Program-made: the position numbers and the translations under genes
Shown: piece by piece, positions 23,965-36,893 of the stretch
How positions within the stretch are numbered: the stretch's first letter is position 1
Layout of the letters: every line of letters begins with the position of its first letter
The notes under the pieces: generated by a model
Told to the model about the DNA's origin: nothing
Database searches by the model: none
The model's input: only the letters and a program-made list of their open reading frames with translations
Source: Gammaproteobacteria bacterium UBA2810
GTDB lineage: Bacteria; Pseudomonadota; Gammaproteobacteria; Enterobacterales; Succinivibrionaceae
DNA length: 50,572 nt
Direction of reading: 5' to 3'
Assembly (NCBI GenBank): GCA_002351705.1
Contig: DEHC01000057.1
Coordinates: forward strand, 1-50,572

Positions 23965-24663
23965 ATGGCTAAAATTTCTAAGCGCATGCGCGCTCTTTAT
24001 GAGAAGGTTGACACTTCCAAGCTTTACACCGCCGATGAGGCCGTAAATCTTGTCAAGGACATCGCTACCGCCAAGTTCGTAGAAAGCGTTGATGTCTCAA
24101 TCAACCTCGGAATCGACCCGAAGAAGTCTGACCAGAATATCCGCGGAGCAATTGTTCTTCCCCACGGAAGCGGCCGCCAGGTACGCGTCTGCGTATTCAC
24201 CCAGGGTGAGAACGCAGAGGCTGCCAAGGCAGCAGGTGCAGAGTTCGTAGGAATGCAGGAGCTTGCAGCACAGATCAAGGGCGGCATGATGGACTTCGAC
24301 GTCGTCATCGCATCCCCTGATGCAATGCGTGTTGTCGGACAGCTCGGTCAGATCCTCGGACCCAGAGGCCTCATGCCTAACCCGAAGGTCGGCACTGTGA
24401 CCCGTGATGTTGCCCAGGCAGTCAAGAACGCCAAGGCAGGTCAGGTTGCATACCGCAATGATAAGTCCGCCATTGTCCATACCACCATCGGCCTTGCCAA
24501 CTTCTCGGCAGCTGATCTGAAGGACAACCTGGCAGCTCTTATTTCGGCTATCCGCAAGGCTAAGCCCGCTACCTCCAAGGGTGTGTTCCTTAAAAAGATC
24601 AACCTCAGCACCACCATGGGCGTCGGCGTCAATGTTGACCCGGCTTCCATTGCTGATAAGTAA
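23965..24663 (+). CDS. rplA: 50S ribosomal protein L1
   Basis: L1 forms the mobile L1 stalk at the tRNA exit side and acts as a translational repressor of the L11 operon in E. coli. It has 232 residues (E. coli 234), with the hallmark blocks KFVESVDVSINLGIDPKKSDQ-type sequence, LPHGSGRQVRVCVF and GPRGLMPNPKVGTVT. It sits 3 bases after rplK, so translation is coupled. The L10 leader follows. Confidence 0.97.
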   Translation: MAKISKRMRALYEKVDTSKLYTADEAVNLVKDIATAKFVESVDVSINLGIDPKKSDQNIRGAIVLPHGSGRQVRVCVFTQGENAEAAKAAGAEFVGMQELAAQIKGGMMDFDVVIASPDAMRVVGQLGQILGPRGLMPNPKVGTVTRDVAQAVKNAKAGQVAYRNDKSAIVHTTIGLANFSAADLKDNLAALISAIRKAKPATSKGVFLKKINLSTTMGVGVNVDPASIADK

Positions 24664-24689
24664 TTGATTTTGCGGGGCGGCTTGCCGTC

Positions 24690-24772
24690 CCGTTTGGTTG
24701 GGGTTTCGGCCCTAGTCAAAGACCGCAGGCGGGAAACCTTAATGTTACCTGCGTAGACGGTTCCGAACTTCA
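24690..24772 (+). promoter_or_regulatory. Ribosomal protein L10 leader
   Basis: The RNA binding site for the L10-L12 complex, which represses rplJL translation. The blocks AAAGACCGCAGG, AAACCTTAATG and CCTGCGTAGACGGT appear in the same order as in the E. coli L10 leader, and CCGCAGG/CCTGCG(T) can pair. Further hairpins lie at 24813-24830 (CCTCCCC/GGGGAGG) and 24839-24852 (CCGGC-GCAA-GCCGG, a GNRA tetraloop) just ahead of the rplJ ribosome site. Confidence 0.8.
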
Positions 24773-24873
24773 GCAGGAAGTTTTCTTCTTCTGGATGATG
24801 GATACCGGAATTCCTCCCCTCCGGGGGAGGGTTGTTAGCCGGCGCAAGCCGGATTTTCCAGGAGTTTAAGCCA

Positions 24874-25419
24874 ATGGCATTAAATTTAACTGACAAACAG
24901 AAGATCGTTGCGGAAGTCAGTGAACAGGCCAAAGGCGCTCTGTCGGCAGTTGTTGCAGATTCCTGCGGAATCACAGCAACCAAGATGGATGCACTGCGTA
25001 AGTCCAGCCGTGAGGCTGGCGTTTATGTGCGCATCGTACGCAACACTCTCCTCAAGAGAGCCGTTGAGGGTACCGAGTTCGCGTGCATGGACGACGTATT
25101 TGCAGGTCCTACCCTTATTGCCTTCTCTATGAAGCATCCTGGCGCCGCAGCCAGAATCTTCAAGGAATTTGCCAAGAAGGAAGAGAAGTTTAAGGTTAAG
25201 GGCTGCGCCTATGAGGGTGAGTTTATTCCCGCAGATCAGCTTGATGTTCTCGCATCGCTTCCTACTTTCGAGGAAGGCGTTGCCCAGATCATGGCTGTCC
25301 TCAAGGAAGCAGCTGCAGGAAGACTGGTTCGCACCATCGCTGCAGTCGCAGAGAAGAAAGAGACCGAGGCTCCGGCAGAAGCAGCTGCTCCCGCCGCAGA
25401 GGCAGCTCCGGCTGTTTAA
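24874..25419 (+). CDS. rplJ: 50S ribosomal protein L10
   Basis: L10 is the base of the L7/L12 stalk; its C-terminal helix binds L12 dimers. It has 181 residues, longer than E. coli L10 (165) because of an Ala/Glu/Pro-rich C-terminal tail (TEAPAEAAAPAAEAAPAV). The start MALNLTDKQKIVAEVSEQAKGALSAVVAD in family form fixes the ATG at 24874, with AGGAG upstream; an earlier in-frame start at 24832 lies within the leader hairpins. rplL follows after 67 bases. Confidence 0.96.
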   Translation: MALNLTDKQKIVAEVSEQAKGALSAVVADSCGITATKMDALRKSSREAGVYVRIVRNTLLKRAVEGTEFACMDDVFAGPTLIAFSMKHPGAAARIFKEFAKKEEKFKVKGCAYEGEFIPADQLDVLASLPTFEEGVAQIMAVLKEAAAGRLVRTIAAVAEKKETEAPAEAAAPAAEAAPAV

Positions 25420-25486
25420 CCGCTTTCTTTCACCCGAATTTATTGTTTTCAACTGACAAGTTTTATTTCGACAGGATTTGACTGTT

Positions 25487-25846
25487 ATGACTAAAGAAGA
25501 AATTATTGACGCTATTGCCAACATGTCTGTTAAGGACATCGTAGAGCTCGTTAAGGCAATGGAGGAGAAGTTTGGTGTTTCCGCTGCTGCTGCCGCTGCT
25601 GCTCCTGCAGCTGCTGCAGGCCCTGCAGAGGAGAAGACCGAGTTCACCGTTGTCCTCAAGAGCTTCGGTGCAAAGAAGATCGACGTCATCAAGGCTGTAC
25701 GCGCTGCTACCGGTCTCGGCCTCAAGGAGGCAAAGACCCTCGTTGAGTCTGCTCCCTGCAACATCAAGGAGAACATTGCCAAGGCTGATGCCGAGGCTCT
25801 CCAGAAGGCTCTCGTTGATGCCGGCGCAGAAGTTGAGCTCAAGTAA
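25487..25846 (+). CDS. rplL: 50S ribosomal protein L7/L12
   Basis: The multicopy stalk protein that recruits and activates translational GTPases. In 119 residues, the N-terminal dimerisation helices (MTKEEIIDAIANMSVKDIVELVKAMEEKFGV in family form) are joined by an Ala-rich hinge (SAAAAAAAPAAAAG) to the C-terminal domain (KKIDVIKAVRAATGLGLKEAK). I start at ATG 25487 with AGGA upstream; a TTG at 25478 is too close to that site. Three RNA structures separate it from rpoB. Confidence 0.96.
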   Translation: MTKEEIIDAIANMSVKDIVELVKAMEEKFGVSAAAAAAAPAAAAGPAEEKTEFTVVLKSFGAKKIDVIKAVRAATGLGLKEAKTLVESAPCNIKENIAKADAEALQKALVDAGAEVELK

Positions 25847-25853
25847 TTTCACC

Positions 25854-25914
25854 GGCGGTTTTTAACCGCCTGTATCCAGCAGGCTGGCGGCCCTTGGCGG
25901 CTGCTGGCCTTTTT
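25854..25914 (+). terminator. Hairpin and attenuator between rplL and rpoB
   Basis: A perfect hairpin GGCGGTT/AACCGCC (25854-25870) comes first. A terminator-like stem CCAGCAG (25876-25882) / CTGCTGG (25901-25907) follows, then CC and five T. In E. coli the rplL-rpoB gap holds a partial terminator and an RNase III site that set the polymerase-to-ribosome ratio. The same logic probably applies, as no promoter is evident before rpoB. Confidence 0.65.
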
Positions 25915-25928
25915 GTGTTAAATGCAGC

Positions 25929-25950
25929 GGAATGACCGGCCGGTCATTCC
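25929..25950. repeat. 22-base perfect palindrome upstream of rpoB
   Basis: The half-site GGAATGACCGG is followed by its exact complement with no spacer. It lies 15 bases after the attenuator T-run and 128 bases before rpoB. It could be a processing hairpin or a protein-binding site. Confidence 0.55.
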
Positions 25951-26077
25951 AGTGTGTTTCGGAGCTGTCCGGAGGATGTTGCGAAGGACAGCGGGCAGGC
26001 AGTTTTCAGCGCGGTGCGGATCCGTCTCTGTCTGCGGCCTGTGAGACATCAGTTCTTTATCTGTTAGCCGAGGGACC

Positions 26078-29000
26078 ATGGTTTACTCTTTTACTGAAAA
26101 AAAACGAATTCGTAAGGACTTCGGAAAGCATGCTCAGGTTATGGAAATCCCCTACCTGCTTTCCATCCAGGTTGACTCATACAAACAGTTCCTGGAGTCA
26201 GATCCCAATGGTGAATACGGTCTGGAGGCAGCCTTCAGAAGCCTGTTCCCTGTCAAGTCAGAGAAGGGCAGCGCCCAGCTCCAGTATGTAAGCTATCAGA
26301 TGGACGAGCCGAAGTTCACCGTCCGTGAGTGCCAGATCCGCGAGAAGACCTATGCGGCATCTCTTCATGCGAAGATGCGTCTTGCCATCTACGACAAGGA
26401 TGACTCCTCCAAGCCCAAGGAAATCAAGGAGGAGGATGTCTATCTCGGTGACATCCCCCTGATGTCCGAGAACGGCACCTTCATTTTCAACGGCACCGAG
26501 CGTGTAATCGTCTCCCAGCTCCACAGAAGCCCCGGCGTGTTCTTTGACCAGGACAAGGCCAAGACCCACTCAACCGGAAAGAAGCTCTATACCGCGCGCA
26601 TCATCCCCTACCGCGGCTCATGGCTCGACTTCGAGTTTGACGTCAAGGATTTGCTTTATGTACGCATCGACAGGCGCCGCAAGCTTTTCGCCACGGTTCT
26701 CCTCCATGCTCTCGGCTACAGCAACGAGGAGATCCTGAAGCTGTTCTTCGAGCCCCAGAAGGTCAGGTTCACAGATGATCCCGACACTGCCCAGCTCGAG
26801 GTCAGCGTAGATCACCTCCGCAACCTGAAGCTTGACTTCGACGTCACCGTCGACGGGGAGACCATCGTCGAGAAGAACCATCCGCTGACTCCCCGCTACG
26901 CGAAGAAGATCATGAAGGCTCTCGACAAGGCAGGGAAGGGTGACTTCATCGACATCCCCCTGACAGCAGGAGACTCCGAGGCAGAGAAGGATGACAAGAA
27001 TCCTGATGCAGGCAACCGCCTTCAGAACAAGCGTCTCTATGCAGATGTACGTGACCCCAAGACCGGCGAGCTGATCGAGGGATGCTCCGCAAATACCAAG
27101 CTCACCAGGAACGTAATCAATATTCTCCGCGAGCACGGCATCTCCGAGGTCGACATTCTCTTCACCAACAGCATCGACTGCGGCGCATACCTTGCTGACA
27201 CCCTCGAGGAGGACAAGGCCCTCGACAGGCAGAGCGCGCTTCAGGAAATCTACACCATGATGCGCCCTGGCGAGAGAACCAACGACGATATCCAGTATTA
27301 CCAGAAGTTCTTCGAGTCCCTGTTCATGGATCCGGACCGCTATGACCTCTCGGCAGTAGGCCGCATGAAGTTCAACAGCCGTCTCGATCCGGGCCAGGAT
27401 CTCGGCACCTCGGGCGTCCTGACCAAAGAGGATCTCGTCGGCGTGCTGCGCCAGTTCATCAAGATCAGAAACGGCCGCGACACCACCGATGATATCGACC
27501 ACCTCGGCAACAGGCGCATCCGCTCTGTAGGCGAGATGGCGGAGAACTGCTTCAGGACCGGACTCTCGCGCGTCGTAAAGGCTGTCCGCGATCGCCTCGC
27601 CCTCGGCGACTATGATCAGCTCCAGCCCAAGGACCTCGTGAACCCGAAGCCGATTTCGGCTGCCGTCAAGGAGTTCTTCGGCTCCAGCCAGCTCTCCCAG
27701 TTCATGGATCAGAACAACCCGCTTTCCGAGGTTACCCACAAGCGCCGCATCTCCGCACTCGGCCCCGGCGGACTTACCCGTGAGCGCGCCGGATTCGAGG
27801 TCCGCGATGTGCATCCGACCCATTACGGAAGACTCTGCCCGATTGAGACCCCTGAAGGACCGAACATCGGACTTATCAACTCCCTTGCAACCTATGCGCG
27901 CTGCAACGACTACGGCTTCCTCGAGACCCCGTACCGCGTAGTGAAGGACGGTGTGGTAACCGACAGCATCAAGTACCTTTCCGCGATTGACGAGAGCAAT
28001 CCGGAGAACTACATCGCCCAGGCAACCACCGAGATTGACGCCGACGGACACATCGTCGGCAACAACATTGCCTGCCGCAACGTGGGAGAGGCTATTTACG
28101 CTCCTGCCGAGAAGATCAACTTCATGGATGTGAGCGCCCAGCAGACCGTATCGGTCGCAGCTGCCCTCATTCCGTTCCTTGAGCACGATGACGGACACCG
28201 CGCCCTCATGGGAGCGAACATGCAGAGGCAGGCCGTTCCTACCGTCAGGGCAGACAAGCCGCTCGTCGGAACCGGCATGGAGCGCGCGGTCGCAGTTGAC
28301 TCCGGCGTCTGCGTCCTCGCGAGAAGAGGCGGATACGTCTACTATGTCGATGCTGCCAGAATCGTAATCAAGGTCAACAAGGAAGAGCTTGCTGACGAGA
28401 ACGAGCCGGGCATCGACATTTACAACCTCCGCAAGTACGCACGCTCCAACCAGAACACCTGCATCAACCAGCGTCCGTGCGTCGACCTCAACGAGAAGGT
28501 CCGCGCCGGCGACGTGCTCGCTGACGGATCCGCAACCGACATGGGCGAGCTTGCCCTCGGACAGAACCTCAGGGTTGCTTTCATGCCGTGGAACGGATAC
28601 AACTACGAGGACTCGATTCTCGTTTCCGAGCAGGTTGTCCGCGATGACCGCCTGACCACCATCCATATTCAGGAGCATACCTGCATTGCCCGTGAGACCA
28701 AACTCGGCCACGAGGAAATTACCGCTGATATTCCGAATGTCAGCGAGTCCGCGCTCTCCAAGCTCGACAAGTCCGGTATCGTCTATATCGGAGCAGAGGT
28801 AAGGGGCGGCGACATCCTGGTCGGCAAGGTCTCCCCGAAGAACGAGACCATACTCTCGCCTGAGGAGAAGCTTCTCCGCGCAATCTTCGGCGAGAAGGTC
28901 TCAGACGTGAAGGATACCTCCTACCGTGTCCCGAACGGCACCAACGGAACTGTCGTTGATGTCCAGGTGTTCACCCGCGAGGGCCTTGAGAAGGACAAGA

Positions 29001-30235
29001 GGGCCCGCGAGATCGAGGAGGAGGAGCTTGCCGCTGTAAAGAAGGATCTTGAGGAGAAGTTCTCCATTCTCCAGGAAGTGTTCTTCGAACGCGCCAAGGA
29101 TGTTCTCCTTTCCGCTGGCTATCCTGAGAACAAGCTTGCTGACATGGACCGCGGCGACTGGCTGAAGCAGAGCCTCAAGGACGAGAAGAAGCAGACCGAG
29201 CTTGAGAAGATCGCCGAGCAGTACAAGAAGACCCGCAAGGAGTACGACGCACAGTTCGAGCTTGAGAAGAAGAAGATCCAGGAGGGCAACGACATGCCTC
29301 CTGCATGCCTCAAGATCGTCAAGGTCTACCTTGCTGTCAAGCGCCGCATCCAGCCGGGCGACAAGCTCGCAGGACGTCACGGAAACAAGGGCGTTATCTC
29401 CAAGATCTGCCCGATCGAGGATATGCCCTATGACAAGGACGGACGCCCTGTCGACATGGTTCTGAACCCCCTGGGCGTGCCTTCCCGTATGAACATCGGC
29501 CAGATTCTCGAGATTCATCTCGGACTTGCCGCCAAGGGAATCGGCAACTGCATCAACCGGATGATTGAGGAGCAGCGCTCCATTGCCGAGGACCGCGAGT
29601 TCCTGCAGAAGGTCTACGATCTCGGCAACACCCGTCAGAAGGTCGACATCTCCGAGCTGTCGGACGATGAGGTCAGGACCCTGATGAACAACCTCCGCGA
29701 CGGACTTCCTGTTGCAACCCCGGTATTCGACGGTGCTGAGGAGTCGGCCATCAAGGAGATGCTCCGCCTTGCAGGCGAGCCCGAGTCAGGCCAGACCACC
29801 CTCTATGACGGAAGGACCGGCGTCGCATTCGAGCACAAGGTAACTGTCGGAACCAAGTACATGATGAAGCTCAACCACCTGGTTGACGACAAGATGCACG
29901 CACGTTCCACCGGCTCCTACAGCCTGGTTACCCAGCAGCCTCTCGGCGGCAAGGCCCAGATGGGAGGACAGCGTTTCGGTGAGATGGAGGTCTGGGCGCT
30001 CGAGGCTTACGGCGCCGCCTACACTCTTCAGGAAATGCTTACCGTCAAGTCCGATGATACGGAAGGCCGCACCAAGATCTACCGCAACCTGGTAGGCGGC
30101 GACCATCCGTTCGGAGATGACCGCAAGCCGGAGAACTGCTATTGGATGAAGGCCGGCATACCTGAATCGTTCAACGTGCTCCTGAAGGAAATTAGATCCC
30201 TCGGCATCAACATTGAACTCGAAGAACTCAACTGA
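26078..30235 (+). CDS. rpoB: RNA polymerase beta subunit
   Basis: Catalytic beta subunit of RNA polymerase, 1385 residues (E. coli 1342). The start MVYSFTEKKRIRKDFGK, the rifampicin-pocket segment GSSQLSQFMDQNNPLSEV through THKRRISALGPGGLTRERAG, and GRLCPIETPEGPNIGLINS are all present. So is the C-terminal GGKAQMGGQRFGEMEVWALEAYGAA. Residues in the pocket look like the sensitive form (QFMDQNN, HKRR). The surplus length is spread over insertions, including a charged stretch near 296-310 (GDSEAEKDDKNPDAGN). rpoC follows after 54 bases containing a hairpin. Confidence 0.98.
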   Translation: MVYSFTEKKRIRKDFGKHAQVMEIPYLLSIQVDSYKQFLESDPNGEYGLEAAFRSLFPVKSEKGSAQLQYVSYQMDEPKFTVRECQIREKTYAASLHAKMRLAIYDKDDSSKPKEIKEEDVYLGDIPLMSENGTFIFNGTERVIVSQLHRSPGVFFDQDKAKTHSTGKKLYTARIIPYRGSWLDFEFDVKDLLYVRIDRRRKLFATVLLHALGYSNEEILKLFFEPQKVRFTDDPDTAQLEVSVDHLRNLKLDFDVTVDGETIVEKNHPLTPRYAKKIMKALDKAGKGDFIDIPLTAGDSEAEKDDKNPDAGNRLQNKRLYADVRDPKTGELIEGCSANTKLTRNVINILREHGISEVDILFTNSIDCGAYLADTLEEDKALDRQSALQEIYTMMRPGERTNDDIQYYQKFFESLFMDPDRYDLSAVGRMKFNSRLDPGQDLGTSGVLTKEDLVGVLRQFIKIRNGRDTTDDIDHLGNRRIRSVGEMAENCFRTGLSRVVKAVRDRLALGDYDQLQPKDLVNPKPISAAVKEFFGSSQLSQFMDQNNPLSEVTHKRRISALGPGGLTRERAGFEVRDVHPTHYGRLCPIETPEGPNIGLINSLATYARCNDYGFLETPYRVVKDGVVTDSIKYLSAIDESNPENYIAQATTEIDADGHIVGNNIACRNVGEAIYAPAEKINFMDVSAQQTVSVAAALIPFLEHDDGHRALMGANMQRQAVPTVRADKPLVGTGMERAVAVDSGVCVLARRGGYVYYVDAARIVIKVNKEELADENEPGIDIYNLRKYARSNQNTCINQRPCVDLNEKVRAGDVLADGSATDMGELALGQNLRVAFMPWNGYNYEDSILVSEQVVRDDRLTTIHIQEHTCIARETKLGHEEITADIPNVSESALSKLDKSGIVYIGAEVRGGDILVGKVSPKNETILSPEEKLLRAIFGEKVSDVKDTSYRVPNGTNGTVVDVQVFTREGLEKDKRAREIEEEELAAVKKDLEEKFSILQEVFFERAKDVLLSAGYPENKLADMDRGDWLKQSLKDEKKQTELEKIAEQYKKTRKEYDAQFELEKKKIQEGNDMPPACLKIVKVYLAVKRRIQPGDKLAGRHGNKGVISKICPIEDMPYDKDGRPVDMVLNPLGVPSRMNIGQILEIHLGLAAKGIGNCINRMIEEQRSIAEDREFLQKVYDLGNTRQKVDISELSDDEVRTLMNNLRDGLPVATPVFDGAEESAIKEMLRLAGEPESGQTTLYDGRTGVAFEHKVTVGTKYMMKLNHLVDDKMHARSTGSYSLVTQQPLGGKAQMGGQRFGEMEVWALEAYGAAYTLQEMLTVKSDDTEGRTKIYRNLVGGDHPFGDDRKPENCYWMKAGIPESFNVLLKEIRSLGINIELEELN

Positions 30236-30244
30236 TTTTGGCGC

Positions 30245-30266
30245 GGGTCCGCTTCCCGGCGGACCC
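30245..30266 (+). other. Hairpin between rpoB and rpoC
   Basis: GGGTCCGC pairs perfectly with GCGGACCC around a six-base loop. No T-run follows, so it is not a normal terminator. It lies 9 bases after the rpoB stop and 14 before the rpoC ribosome site. Confidence 0.6.
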
Positions 30267-30289
30267 ATTAGCTCCCAAGGGAGAAAATA

Positions 30290-34723
<4,434 letters not shown>

Positions 34724-34758
34724 GTCTGACTGAAAGCCATTTTTGGCGTATGATATAG

Positions 34759-34792
34759 AGGCCTTCCCCCGTTTCGGGAGAAGGCCTTTTTT
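34759..34792 (+). terminator. Terminator of the rplKAJL-rpoBC operon
   Basis: AGGCCTTC-CCCG and CGGG-GAAGGCCT pair around TTT, followed by six T. Confidence 0.9.
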
Positions 34793-34893
34793 CATGTGCC
34801 TGCGAGTCAGAAGCAGGAAAAAAGACAGAGCCGCCCCAGGGCGGACAGTGTTACAGAGCCGGATCGGAATCCGGCGCAATCAGGGAAAATTAA

Positions 34894-35274
34894 ATGACCA
34901 AGATCGTCAAGACAGACAAGGCCCCCGCAGCAATCGGACCGTACAGCCAGGGCGTAATCGCCGGCGGATTCCTTTACACCTCAGGCCAGATCGCAATTGA
35001 TCCGGCTACCCAGAAGGTTGTCGAGGGTGATATCAAGGTCCAGGCCCGCAGGGTCATGGAGAACCTCTGCGCCATCCTCAAGGAGGCAGGCTATGAGCCG
35101 AAGGATGTGGTTAAGACTGTATGCTTCCTCAAGAACATGTCTGACTTCGCCGAGTTCAACGGCATATACGGGGAGTATTTCAAGACCGATGCACCCGCAC
35201 GCTCCTGCGTCGCTGTAGCCTCTCTTCCGAAGGATGTTCTGGTTGAGGTTGAGGTAATTGCCTACAGGAATTAA
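34894..35274 (+). CDS. ridA: Enamine/imine deaminase RidA
   Basis: Hydrolyses reactive 2-aminoacrylate and related enamines released by PLP enzymes such as threonine dehydratase, protecting PLP enzymes from damage. It is 126 residues, the family length. It has the blocks GPYSQGVIAGGFLYTSGQIAID, NMSDFAEFNGIYGEYF and the catalytic arginine R103 in APARSCVAVASLPKDVLVEVE. Its leader holds two hairpins, CCGCC/GGCGG near 34830-34844 and a perfect GCCGGAT/ATCCGGC at 34858-34875. The TusD-like gene starts 13 bases after it. Confidence 0.95.
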   Translation: MTKIVKTDKAPAAIGPYSQGVIAGGFLYTSGQIAIDPATQKVVEGDIKVQARRVMENLCAILKEAGYEPKDVVKTVCFLKNMSDFAEFNGIYGEYFKTDAPARSCVAVASLPKDVLVEVEVIAYRN

Positions 35275-35287
35275 TCCTGACGGAAAG

Positions 35288-35635
35288 GTGACGGTGATCA
35301 TCGACGCCTCTCCCTTCTCGGAGAGGGCTGGCGAGGCGTTTGACATTGCCGCCGCCATGACAGCCGCGGGGACTGGGATCCGCGCGGCTTTTTTTATCGG
35401 GAGCGCTGTCCTCACCGGCGCGTCATTCCTGACGCCGCCCGACGGCGGGCCTGACATTCAGGCTGCCTGGGCAGGGCTTTCCGGGAAAGCGGGTTTCCCG
35501 CTCCTTCTATGCCCCACGGCTGCCGAGAGCTTCGGGATAACCGCAGGGCACGGCCTTCAGGACGGCTGGCAGCTCTCGTCACTCTCGGTTCCCGCCGAGT
35601 CGCTTTCGCTTGGAATAAGTACGGTGATCCTCTGA
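35288..35635 (+). CDS. TusD/DsrE-like sulfur-carrier protein
   Basis: A 115-residue protein similar in length and layout to TusD of the TusBCD sulfur relay (tRNA 2-thiouridine synthesis). It has a hydrophobic first strand (TVIIDASPFSE), a helix, and a cysteine C75 in LLLCPTAAESFGI at the position of the TusD active cysteine. The C-terminal segment GWQLSSLSVPAESLSLGISTVIL parallels the TusD end. TusB, TusC and TusE are not beside it, so a broader DsrE family call is safer. I chose GTG 35288; GTG 35294 and an upstream TTG at 35258 are alternatives. Its stop touches the glnB stop from the other strand. Confidence 0.6.
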   Translation: MTVIIDASPFSERAGEAFDIAAAMTAAGTGIRAAFFIGSAVLTGASFLTPPDGGPDIQAAWAGLSGKAGFPLLLCPTAAESFGITAGHGLQDGWQLSSLSVPAESLSLGISTVIL

Positions 35636-35974
35636 TCAGACCGCCTCGTCGTCCTCCTCGCCGGTCCTGATCCTGATTACTCTCTCAACAGGGCTTACGA
35701 AGATCTTGCCGTCGCCTATCTTGCCGGTGTGGGCAGCCTTGGTAATTGCCTCGATGCAGGTGTCAACATCGCTGTCCTTGACGACGACCTCCAGCTTCTC
35801 CTTCGGGAGAAAATCAACCACATACTCTGCTCCGCGGTAGAGCTCGGTGTGTCCCTTCTGTCTGCCGAAGCCCTTGACCTCGGCAACGGTCATGCCGCTG
35901 ATGCCTTTCTCGTTGAGGGCCTCACGGACCTCGTCAAGCTTGAACGGCTTGATGATGGCGGTAATCTTCTTCAT
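35636..35974 (-). CDS. glnB: Nitrogen regulatory protein P-II
   Basis: P-II senses 2-oxoglutarate, ATP/ADP and (through uridylylation) glutamine, and controls glutamine synthetase adenylylation and NtrB. It is exactly 112 residues. The T-loop GFGRQKGHTELYRGAEY carries the uridylylation site Y51. TGKIGDGKIFV and the C-terminal RIRTGEEDDEAV favour GlnB over GlnK. No amtB is adjacent, which also argues for GlnB. The ATG at 35974 has AAGGAG upstream. It converges with the TusD-like gene with zero spacing, and I see no terminator between them. Confidence 0.94.
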   Translation of the reverse strand: MKKITAIIKPFKLDEVREALNEKGISGMTVAEVKGFGRQKGHTELYRGAEYVVDFLPKEKLEVVVKDSDVDTCIEAITKAAHTGKIGDGKIFVSPVERVIRIRTGEEDDEAV

Positions 35975-36147
35975 ATGTCTGCTCCTTTTCATTAATAGAA
36001 TAGACCTGTACGCGCGAATGATACAACAGTCGGACTTCTGGGGAGGCGGCCGGCCAATTTTTTTTGCAGTTCCGCAAAAGCGCAGTGGCACGCAGTTTGC
36101 TTTATATAACCCAAAACAACGGGAGGGCCGCGGGAGCGGATTAGGCT

Positions 36148-36735
36148 ATGACAAAGTGTCTGAAGAAACTCAGTCAGTTTACAGTGCTCAACTGGATTAT
36201 GCTTTGGTTTTTCCTTATGAACGGCGGCATTCTCCTGCTTCCCGCCGAGAAGTTCAGCCCGGCAGTCGAGCTCTGGCTCTCTTCCCACTCCGTATACTGG
36301 TGGGCAGGCCTGATTATTTCCGTATCCTATTTCCTGAGCCAGGCTGTGATCGTGCTGTTCAACATCGCTGTTGATTTCCTCACCCGGCATGTCACCAGCG
36401 TGAAGATGACCGACATGATCAGGTGCCTTGACTTCACCGAGAGGGCAGTGCTCCGCGAGTTTGTCATCCAGAGAAGGAGCGTCATAAACCTGCCTGTTAC
36501 GGAACCGTCTGTCAGGAACCTTATGAACGCCGGAATTCTGACATATGCGTACGGCACCCCGTCGCAGGCTGACGAGTCGGTGATCAAGGGCATGATGATC
36601 TCGCTTGAGGCACGCCCGTACATCACCTACCGTGTCCTCGGGCTCTCGAGAACCCATATGAGCGAGGAGGATGTTGCCCAAATCATGAGCGAGAGGCCGA
36701 GATTCGCCGCACGCCAGGTCGACAGGAGGATCTGA
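36148..36735 (+). CDS. SieB-like two-helix membrane protein
   Basis: A 195-residue protein with two membrane helices (about 13-33, LNWIMLWFFLMNGGILLLP, and 48-75, SVYWWAGLIISVSYFLSQA...) and a cytoplasmic C-terminal domain. The stretch LDFTERAVLREFVIQRRSVI, then EPSVRNLMNAGIL, recalls proteins annotated as superinfection exclusion protein B (SieB family). In lambdoid phages SieB aborts infection by other phages, but many chromosomal homologues have no known role. I see no phage genes here. It is divergent from glnB and has its own terminator. Confidence 0.55.
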   Translation: MTKCLKKLSQFTVLNWIMLWFFLMNGGILLLPAEKFSPAVELWLSSHSVYWWAGLIISVSYFLSQAVIVLFNIAVDFLTRHVTSVKMTDMIRCLDFTERAVLREFVIQRRSVINLPVTEPSVRNLMNAGILTYAYGTPSQADESVIKGMMISLEARPYITYRVLGLSRTHMSEEDVAQIMSERPRFAARQVDRRI

Positions 36736-36752
36736 GTCCATCCCTGAAGGCG

Positions 36753-36782
36753 ATCCCCGGCAATGCGCACGGGGATTTTTTT
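36753..36782 (+). terminator. Terminator after the SieB-like gene
   Basis: ATCCCCG pairs with CGGGGAT around a ten-base loop, followed by a run of seven T. Confidence 0.86.
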
Positions 36783-36864
36783 GTCTGCGGAAAGCGGCTC
36801 GTGCGGCGGAAGGAGCATCCCTGCCTCTCTGAGATGGGAAATTCCGTTCTGCAGTCCATATCCC

Positions 36865-36893
36865 TTGACAACTGACTGATGCTGTACTATGAT
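36865..36893 (+). promoter_or_regulatory. str operon promoter
   Basis: A consensus -35 TTGACA (36865-36870), a 17-base spacer and TATGAT (36888-36893). The predicted start of transcription near 36900 coincides with a small hairpin GCCCC/GGGGC (36899-36916) that would cap the mRNA 5' end. Confidence 0.85.

Noticed and set aside
26618..28711. A 697-codon open frame on the minus strand inside rpoB
   Set aside because: It is wholly antisense to conserved rpoB sequence, has no family features or ribosome site, and arises from the biased codon use of the real gene.
36148..36735. Prophage remnant around the SieB-like gene
   Set aside because: The flanking genes are glnB and rpsL, and no phage structural, replication or integration gene is present.
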